Source of the DNA: Thermoplasmata archaeon
GTDB lineage: Archaea; Thermoplasmatota; Thermoplasmata; Thermoplasmatales; Thermoplasmataceae
NCBI GenBank assembly: GCA_021845325.1
Contig: JAKBRR010000036.1
Coordinates: forward strand, 1 to 9,651
Length of the DNA stretch: 9,651 nucleotides
Reading direction: 5' to 3'
Position numbers and translations under genes: made by a program. Within the stretch, counting starts at the first letter, position 1, and every line of letters starts with the position of its first letter. Under the pieces are notes generated by a model. That model was not told the origin of the DNA, ran no database searches, and saw nothing but the letters and a program-made list of their open reading frames with translations. Below are positions 6,611 to 9,651 of this stretch, piece by piece.

Positions 6611-6634
6611 TCTGATATGATTCTGATATCAGAA
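6611..6634. promoter_or_regulatory. Unit 3 operator-like element
   Basis: TCTGATA at 6611-6617, then 11 nt later the palindrome TTCTGATATCAGAA (6621-6634), identical to that of unit 1. It begins 97 bp after the A3 core start. Confidence 0.6.
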
Positions 6635-6660
6635 TGAAATCTAACCGGATAGTGCTTTCG

Positions 6661-6686
6661 AATCGTGAATAATTAATAATAGGAAA
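6661..6686 (+). repeat. A4 core, degenerate, unit 4
   Basis: AATCGTGAATAATTAATAAT followed by AGGAAA. It aligns without gaps to the other cores but has five changes in the first half, and the upstream TGGCCA block is missing. It starts only 137 bp after the A3 core, while the other spacings are 184-194 bp. Confidence 0.65.
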
Positions 6687-6747
6687 ACAGCCGCAGCCAC
6701 ATGACATTTTCGTTATTTCATCCCGTATTTTCCAGCGTTTTCATCTG

Positions 6748-6771
6748 TGTAATATGAATGTAATATTACAT
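6748..6771. promoter_or_regulatory. Unit 4 operator-like element
   Basis: TGTAATA at 6748-6754 recurs 11 nt later in the perfect 14-bp palindrome ATGTAATATTACAT (6758-6771), which begins 97 bp after the A4 core start. A T-rich stretch (CTTTTTT, near 6777) follows. Confidence 0.6.
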
Positions 6772-6824
6772 CTTGTCTTTTTTGTATTTACTTTCTTAAT
6801 ACGGTTCGATTGAAGTAAAACTTT

Positions 6825-6870
6825 TGGCCATAATATTCCGTTTAAATCATGCGTATATAATAATAGGAAA
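6825..6870 (+). repeat. A5 core, unit 5
   Basis: TGGCCA (6825-6830) and, 20 bp after its start, the core proper (6845-6870), identical over 26 bp to units 2 and 3. It is followed by a triplet-like run CATCATCATG. Confidence 0.75.
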
Positions 6871-6875
6871 ATCGT

Positions 6876-6933
6876 CATCATCATGTGCCACTTTGCAGCG
6901 GATTATTAGAATTTCAAAGGTTCCGATATGATG
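6876..6933 (+). ncRNA. Nested stems in unit 5, part of a possible small RNA
   Basis: CATCAT (6876-6881) can pair with ATGATG (6928-6933), enclosing CTTTG (6891-6895) with CAAAG (6915-6919). This is about 25-30 nt after the TATA element, where a transcript would start. Weak evidence on its own. Confidence 0.22.
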
Positions 6934-6966
6934 GCATGTTAGTGGCATATGCCAGGAAACATGCCA
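6932..6966. promoter_or_regulatory. Unit 5 operator-like element with four half-sites
   Basis: TGGCATG (6932-6938), then the palindrome TGGCATATGCCA (6943-6954), then CATGCCA (6960-6966). The outer half-sites are about one helical turn from the inner ones on both sides, making the whole element two-fold symmetric. Its centre is 103.5 bp from the A5 core start, as in units 3 and 4. A run TTTTTT follows at 6983-6988. Confidence 0.6.
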
Positions 6967-6983
6967 CTTCTGAATTATGGCAT

Positions 6984-7072
6984 TTTTTACATGTATAGTA
7001 TATCGGACTACCATAGGTTTCGGGAGAACATCGGAAATTATTGATTTTCTTTCGGTGTTCGTTTCGGTGGCC
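6984..7072 (+). repeat. B1 repeat unit (89 bp)
   Basis: First of two tandem units that both begin with TTTTTACATGTATAGTATAT (6984-7003 here), a TATA-like start. After GGACTACCATAGG come TTTCGGGA (7018-7025), TTTCGGTG (7050-7057) and TTTCGGTG (7062-7069), the last two 12 nt apart. Confidence 0.7.
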
Positions 7073-7175
7073 TTTTTACATGTATAGTATATCAGGCTAC
7101 CATAGGCTTTCTGTGAAAACATAGGAAATTACGGATTTTCTTTCTGTAATCCTTTCTGTGTTCTTTCAGTGAGGC
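7073..7175 (+). repeat. B2 repeat unit
   Basis: Starts with the same 21 bp as B1 (7073-7093) and stays similar through GATTTTC. The internal motif is shifted to TTTCTGTG (7108-7115), TTTCTGTA (7141-7148), TTTCTGTG (7153-7160) and TTTCAGTG (7164-7171), the last three spaced 12 and 11 nt apart. Confidence 0.7.
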
Positions 7176-7214
7176 TTACCGTGGCATGGGTAACACTACC
7201 CTTGTAGCAGTTCA

Positions 7215-7251
7215 TTTTCAGGTTCCTCTATATCTATAGACCTGAGGGGGT
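7215..7251. repeat. C1 repeat unit
   Basis: A 37-bp element from TTTTCAGG to GACCTGAGGGGGT that matches 7271-7307 at 33 of 37 positions. TCAGGT and ACCTGA form an inverted repeat around a CTATATCTATAG centre. It precedes the microprotein gene and could be its operator. Confidence 0.65.
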
Positions 7252-7270
7252 GGTAAGAGGTAGCCTTACG

Positions 7271-7307
7271 TTTTCAGGCTTCACTCTATCTATAGACCTG
7301 AGGGGGT
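7271..7307. repeat. C2 repeat unit
   Basis: Second copy, 56 bp downstream of C1, with the same CAGG/CCTG arms and GACCTGAGGGGGT end. It lies 24 bp before the TATA-like box of the microprotein. Confidence 0.65.
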
Positions 7308-7330
7308 AGGTACCATACGCATGAATACTC

Positions 7331-7338
7331 TTTTAAAC
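7331..7338 (+). promoter_or_regulatory. TATA-like box of the microprotein gene
   Basis: TTTTAAAC is centred about 24 nt before the ATG at 7358. No Shine-Dalgarno is present, which again fits a leaderless start. Confidence 0.4.
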
Positions 7339-7357
7339 TGTGTTCGGTTAATTAAGT

Positions 7358-7450
7358 ATGTACTGGTATGAGTTCGATGCAGTATTCTTTCCCATTGTGC
7401 TTATTGCTGCTTACATACTGCTCAGGAAAGGAAGCAGACATAAGCGTTAA
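7358..7450 (+). CDS. Single-pass membrane microprotein, 30 residues
   Basis: ATG 7358 to TAA 7448-7450, with an in-frame TAA 9 nt upstream fixing the start. The product begins MYWYEFDA and has a hydrophobic helix VFFPIVLIAAYILL (residues 9-22). It ends in a basic tail RKGSRHKR. The layout fits a small inner-membrane protein with its basic C-terminus in the cytoplasm by the positive-inside rule. It is the only gene that follows the C repeats and has its own TATA-like box. Its stop overlaps the end of the convergent winged-helix gene by 4 bp. No homologue recognised. Possible roles include a membrane anchor or toxin-like peptide, but nothing shows which. At 30 residues a chance reading frame is possible; the clean hydrophobic/basic pattern argues against it. 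Confidence 0.5.
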   Translation: MYWYEFDAVFFPIVLIAAYILLRKGSRHKR

Positions 7451-7743
7451 TCATTCTTCTGTTCCAGGTTTTTAGGATCCTTAGAAAACAGATTGCCTGG
7501 TAATTCGGGGTTCAGTTTATAGTTATAAACACTTGCTCCCTTCATGGAAACCAGCAATGTGAGTTCTGTAAGACGCTGCAATCTCATTGCAAGTTTTCCA
7601 TAGCCAATATCTATTCCTTCAAATTCCAGTATTGCCCTTATCTGGTTCGTTTTGAAACTGCGGTTAGGATGCCTGAGGAATATTTCCAGGACCGCTGAAT
7701 CGATTTTATCAATTCTTACTGTTACAGAGATCTTAGTTGTCAT
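7447..7743 (-). CDS. Winged-helix DNA-binding protein (98 residues)
   Basis: Begins MTTKISVTVRIDKIDSAVLE. The pattern of short helices (SAVLEIFLRHPN, FKTNQIRAILEF, GKLAMRLQRLTELTLL) followed by a beta wing (LVSMKGASVYNYKLN) is that of a winged helix-turn-helix regulator. GYGKLAMRLQRLTEL would be the recognition helix. The C-terminus is short and charged. It is the last gene of the right-hand minus operon. Its ATG overlaps the stop of the preceding gene by 3 bp, with a weak GGGG ribosome site upstream. It lies next to the repeat array and could be one of its regulators, though nothing links it to a particular site. Confidence 0.7.
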   Translation of the reverse strand: MTTKISVTVRIDKIDSAVLEIFLRHPNRSFKTNQIRAILEFEGIDIGYGKLAMRLQRLTELTLLVSMKGASVYNYKLNPELPGNLFSKDPKNLEQKND

Positions 7744-7913
7744 TGGGTTTTCCCCTGTGCGATTGGCATGGCATTATCCTCCGGATCTTCTTCCGCTGGT
7801 ACATCCCCAAGGTCATCCGGAAGGCATGGTATATCGATTCCTGGTTCATTCTCCCATGGCATTCTCGGAAACTGTAATTCACTGTTTCCTCTCTCTAACG
7901 GCAAATCTCTCAT
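7740..7913 (-). CDS. Small acidic proline-rich protein (57 residues), unknown
   Basis: ATG 7913 to TGA 7740. It begins MRDLPLERGNSELQFPRMPW. The middle is acidic (LPDDLGDVPAEEDPEDN) and the whole looks largely disordered. It overlaps the upstream gene by 4 bp (ATGA) and the downstream gene by 4 bp, so it fills exactly the space between two credible genes and is translationally coupled on both sides. An AGGAGATG ribosome site precedes it. No family recognised. Small acidic proteins in such operons sometimes act as partner or DNA-mimic proteins, but there is no direct evidence here. Confidence 0.65.
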   Translation of the reverse strand: MRDLPLERGNSELQFPRMPWENEPGIDIPCLPDDLGDVPAEEDPEDNAMPIAQGKTQ

Positions 7914-8419
7914 TGTGGACCATCTCCTGGTTTTTGAGATCTTATGGACATGAGTCTTTCCCTTGCCTTTTGTCTATCTGAATCCGTCATGGATTCCCAT
8001 CTCTCCCTTGCTGCCTTAATACGGTTGTATTCTGATTCGTAGTATCCCTGGAATGGCAGCATAGATCTCAGGTCAGATGGCATTGACTCCCAGTACTTAT
8101 GGCGGGTTGCCTTGGCCATATCACATTTAGGATCCTCATCTGTTTCAGTCCTTTTATTGATAAGGATATCCAGGGGGCATTTTGGAACACTGCAGGCATC
8201 ATATCTTGAGCAGCATTCCATGATCTTAACAGCGATGTTATCATCCACAGCATCGTTTTGAAGCGTCTTACCTTCTTTTGTTCGAGATGTCAGGACTGAA
8301 TGACTGTTCAATGACTGTTTATATGACATATCATCATTGAAATCTGTAAGCCTGTACAAAGTGGTATTGTTAGATGATTTAGTCCTTACCTTATTTTGGC
8401 CTGTTTCATGGGATGTCAT
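7910..8419 (-). CDS. Cys-cluster protein of 169 residues, unknown
   Basis: Starts at ATG 8419, 3 nt after the preceding stop, with GGGAGA upstream. Residues 1-60 are polar and low in hydrophobics, probably disordered. Then come CC-x5-C-x4-C (C69, C70, C76, C81), in the sequence CSVPKCPLDI, and a further C99 (DPKCDMAKATRHKYW), together a likely metal site. The C-terminal part is basic and helical (YNRIKAARERWESMTDSDRQKARERL), ending in a short Gly/Pro tail. The pattern suggests a small zinc-binding nucleic-acid-binding protein. No named family is claimed. It is coupled to the 57-residue gene by an ATGA overlap. Confidence 0.75.
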   Translation of the reverse strand: MTSHETGQNKVRTKSSNNTTLYRLTDFNDDMSYKQSLNSHSVLTSRTKEGKTLQNDAVDDNIAVKIMECCSRYDACSVPKCPLDILINKRTETDEDPKCDMAKATRHKYWESMPSDLRSMLPFQGYYESEYNRIKAARERWESMTDSDRQKARERLMSIRSQKPGDGPQ

Positions 8420-8422
8420 GGA

Positions 8423-8725
8423 TTATTCTCCCATCCTCTTGCCACAATGAGAACAGTACAGGGCACCGTCAAGATTGTAAGTATAGCAATCTGAACATAC
8501 ATGCCTCATGGCCTCATCCCTTTTTTCCAATGTCCTTGGGAAAGTCATGGCATACTTTACATGAAAGCATGAATAAGACTTGCATCTTTCACATACCAGT
8601 TTCCCGTTAAGGGGATTAACCACTATGCTTGAGATCTTTCCCGCATCATCCATCCAAGAGCAAGCAACCGGCCATTCCGGAAAATTTCCGGAATTCTTCA
8701 GATTCTTTTTTTCTTCTATTTCCAT
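8423..8725 (-). CDS. Double zinc-site protein of 100 residues
   Basis: Begins MEIEEKKNLKNSGNFPEW. Two metal-binding clusters are visible. The first is CERCKSYSCFH (C45, C48, C53, H55), which together with the preceding strand-rich part (W24 to K42) recalls a SWIM-type finger (CxxC-x4-CxH). The second is a classic zinc ribbon, CSDC (C77, C80) and CSHCGKRM (C91, C94). Its start overlaps the end of the Sm-like gene by 10 bp and an AAGGATG ribosome site lies upstream. Likely a nucleic-acid or protein-interaction adaptor. The metal sites are directly visible; the SWIM resemblance is inference. Confidence 0.75.
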   Translation of the reverse strand: MEIEEKKNLKNSGNFPEWPVACSWMDDAGKISSIVVNPLNGKLVCERCKSYSCFHVKYAMTFPRTLEKRDEAMRHVCSDCYTYNLDGALYCSHCGKRMGE

Positions 8726-9000
8726 TCTATCACATCCTTTTCTTTGGGATTTATGGATCTTCCCGAACCGTCCTGTAAAAAATTATGGACCGTAATACCT
8801 GTTTCCAGGTCCTGTATGGATCTTATGGTTTCCATCCTCACATGGTAGCAATTTCCAGTTTTCTCAGCCTGAACAATTACCTTGTTAATGGCAATACGAT
8901 AAAGCGTTCCCGTGAGGGTATAGTTCTTCCTTCCCCTCTTGCGGAATACAAGCTTAACAGTGCTGCCTCTCATATTCATAAGGTCCTTGTAGGGGATCAC
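8716..9000 (-). CDS. Sm-like small beta-barrel protein (94 residues), tentative
   Basis: GTG start at 9000, chosen because GAGGTGA lies just upstream with short spacing and because the GTGA overlaps the preceding stop by 4 bp. An in-frame ATG seven or nine codons later is possible. Residues 8-65 have a short helix followed by alternating strands (GSTVKLVFRK, YTLTGTLYRI, KVIVQAEK, CYHVRMETIRSIQDL). This resembles Sm/LSm order, where a GTL-type bend strand is followed by a strand ending in a motif like RMETIRSI. If correct it would bind RNA as a ring, which would be notable beside a possible small-RNA array. The resemblance is by eye only; another small beta-barrel is possible. Confidence 0.6.
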   Translation of the reverse strand: MIPYKDLMNMRGSTVKLVFRKRGRKNYTLTGTLYRIAINKVIVQAEKTGNCYHVRMETIRSIQDLETGITVHNFLQDGSGRSINPKEKDVIEWK

Positions 9001-9651
9001 TGTGGATCACCTCTTAAAGGCCTGTTGAAAAATATACAGTTGAATGCCCCTTTGTTTGATTTGACAAACCCAAGATCTCTCATCCTTTTGTCAATCTCTT
9101 CAGTGTGTGTTCTGTAGTAGTTTACGAATATGGCAATCTTGAAGATCTTACCGTCAGTAGAAACTCCAGTATCGCCAGGAGATATGTGGAATCCCTCATC
9201 AACGAGTTTGTTTACGATCTCCTTTCCTTCATTTTCAGTTATGTATTTTTCATTGCTGACATCGGAATTTACGGTTTCGTGATTGTTTTTTTGACCCTCA
9301 ATACCTATCTTCTCCCTGCTTCCGCTGATTAACTTGATTAACTTCTTTAACCCATCGTTCAAGGACTTAGTATTTTCCAGCGTTAAATTGAGGTTAATGA
9401 AAATATTTTCAAGATCTTTTTGATTAACCTGATTAACCCATGAGTTAAACAAGTTAATTTGGTTAAACAGGTTGTTTAGGTTAATTGAGTTAATGACACC
9501 ATCATTGTTGCTTTCCCCACTCCCTAAATTAAAGCGTTTCTTTGCATTTTTAACAAGCAATAGGTTCGATGTGAAAACGGTTGTATTATGTGTTCCATGC
9601 CTGAAATCAATGCCAAGGCCTAACCTTTCTATTTTCTTTCTAATGGCCTTG
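8997..9651 (-). CDS. C-terminal part of a second replication-type protein (5' end outside window)
   Basis: The frame is open from the right edge to TGA 8999-8997; 217 residues seen. A TTG at 9560 could start a shorter protein, but the frame continues upstream with sensible sequence (RKKIERLGLGIDFRHGTHN, then TTVFTSNLLLV) that resembles a winged-helix end. This is comparable in position to the RRLGRVLRELVPTLREVGY region of the left-edge helicase. Next comes an Asn-rich linker with tripeptide repeats of the type x-hydrophobic-N (VINSINLNNLFNQINLFN), then a charged stretch. The final module of about 90 residues runs from HETVNSDVSN and KYITENEGKEIVNKL to FNCIFFNRPLRGDPQ. The start of this module is DNA-identical to the left-edge helicase. 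It is probably a paralogous replication ATPase or another partner using the same C-terminal module. Confidence 0.75.
   Translation of the reverse strand, partial: KAIRKKIERLGLGIDFRHGTHNTTVFTSNLLLVKNAKKRFNLGSGESNNDGVINSINLNNLFNQINLFNSWVNQVNQKDLENIFINLNLTLENTKSLNDGLKKLIKLISGSREKIGIEGQKNNHETVNSDVSNEKYITENEGKEIVNKLVDEGFHISPGDTGVSTDGKIFKIAIFVNYYRTHTEEIDKRMRDLGFVKSNKGAFNCIFFNRPLRGDPQ
9167..9278. repeat. Long exact direct repeat, copy 2 (right-edge protein C-terminus)
   Basis: Second copy of 1-112 in the same orientation. In this copy the gene continues for another 56 codons to its stop, showing what the missing end of the left-edge helicase may look like. Confidence 0.95.
9422..9497. repeat. Degenerate 9-bp tandem repeats (GTTAA-based) in the linker of the right-edge protein
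   Basis: TTAA recurs at 9424, 9433, 9445, 9454, 9463, 9481 and 9490, mostly exactly 9 bp apart; a variant GTTGT fills the place at 9472. Three more at 9329, 9338 and 9347 keep the same 9-bp step. Each unit encodes three residues ending in Asn or a like residue. Confidence 0.7.

Larger units (their letters stand above)
6110..7330. other. Gene-poor region of about 1.2 kb packed with tandem promoter-like repeats
   Basis: Between the recombinase stop and the microprotein promoter there is no convincing protein gene. The frames that stay open here run through the repeats and give no recognisable protein. The stretch holds three repeat families in order: five A units (6124-about 6983), two B units (6984-about 7175) and two C units (7215-7310). 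The A units carry TATA-like sequence reading rightward. Functions to consider are an array of small-RNA promoters, a set of operators for several regulators, or an iteron-type origin. Confidence 0.7.

Noticed and set aside
6124..6870. CRISPR array
   Set aside because: The 26-bp cores are 137-194 bp apart, the intervals have common internal geometry, and repeat sequence varies. There are no cas genes.
6847..7122. 91-residue minus-strand frame with internal protein repeats
   Set aside because: It spans A5 and both B units. Its apparent protein repeat merely mirrors the B DNA repeat, and the unit lengths are not multiples of three throughout.
8997..9560. Independent 187-residue gene starting at TTG 9560
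   Set aside because: The same frame is open to the window edge with plausible domain sequence, so a longer gene is more likely.
1..9651. Window as a complete circular plasmid with terminal overlap
   Set aside because: The repeat at the left edge matches an internal position (9167-9278) rather than the right end, so the ends do not close on each other.

Overview
The window looks like part of an archaeal plasmid or integrated plasmid, most likely from a Thermoplasmata-type host (Thermoplasma/Ferroplasma/Cuniculiplasma relatives). The reasons are moderate-to-low GC, heavy use of ATA (Ile) and AGG/AGA (Arg), TATA-like boxes about 24-27 nt upstream of start codons (leaderless transcription), Shine-Dalgarno sites only inside operons, a split PrimPol/ATPase replication pair led by a ribbon-helix-helix (RHH) protein as in pRN-type plasmids, and a XerA-like tyrosine recombinase with a C-terminal zinc ribbon. 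The host assignment is inference. No insertion sequence, tRNA, rRNA or CRISPR was seen.

Layout. (1) Positions 1-3337, minus strand: a replication operon read right to left. It runs RHH regulator (3337-3179), a 47-residue protein (3198-3055), a primase-polymerase (3053-1992), and an AAA+/SF3-like helicase ATPase (1999 to beyond the left edge). All genes overlap or lie 1 nt apart. (2) 3338-3436: a divergent promoter region. (3) 3437-4594, plus: an unrecognised 385-residue protein with an RHH-like N-terminus. (4) 4595-4804: an AT-rich intergenic stretch with inverted repeats and a TATA box. (5) 4805-6109, plus: the tyrosine recombinase. (6) 6110-7357: about 1.25 kb without convincing genes but full of repeats. 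It holds five promoter-like A modules, two B modules and two C modules. It ends in a TATA box and a 30-residue membrane microprotein (7358-7450, plus). (7) 9651-7447, minus: a second, tightly overlapped operon entering from the right edge. It encodes the C-terminal part of a replication-type protein, an Sm-like small protein, two Cys-rich proteins, a 57-residue acidic protein and a winged-helix protein.

The most unusual part is the 6.1-7.2 kb array. Each A unit has the same TATA-containing core. At a constant 96-97 bp from the core start it has a palindrome preceded by a direct half-site one helical turn away. The half-site sequence changes between units (TCTGATA, TATGATA, TCTGATA, TGTAATA, TGGCATA) and the DNA in between is mostly not conserved. 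This reads as a family of duplicated promoter/operator or small-RNA cassettes with diversified operators.

A second notable point is that the helicase at the left edge and the protein at the right edge share an exact 112-bp repeat (1-112 = 9167-9278). It encodes a common C-terminal module, and each copy is preceded by an Asn-rich linker built on 9-bp DNA repeats.
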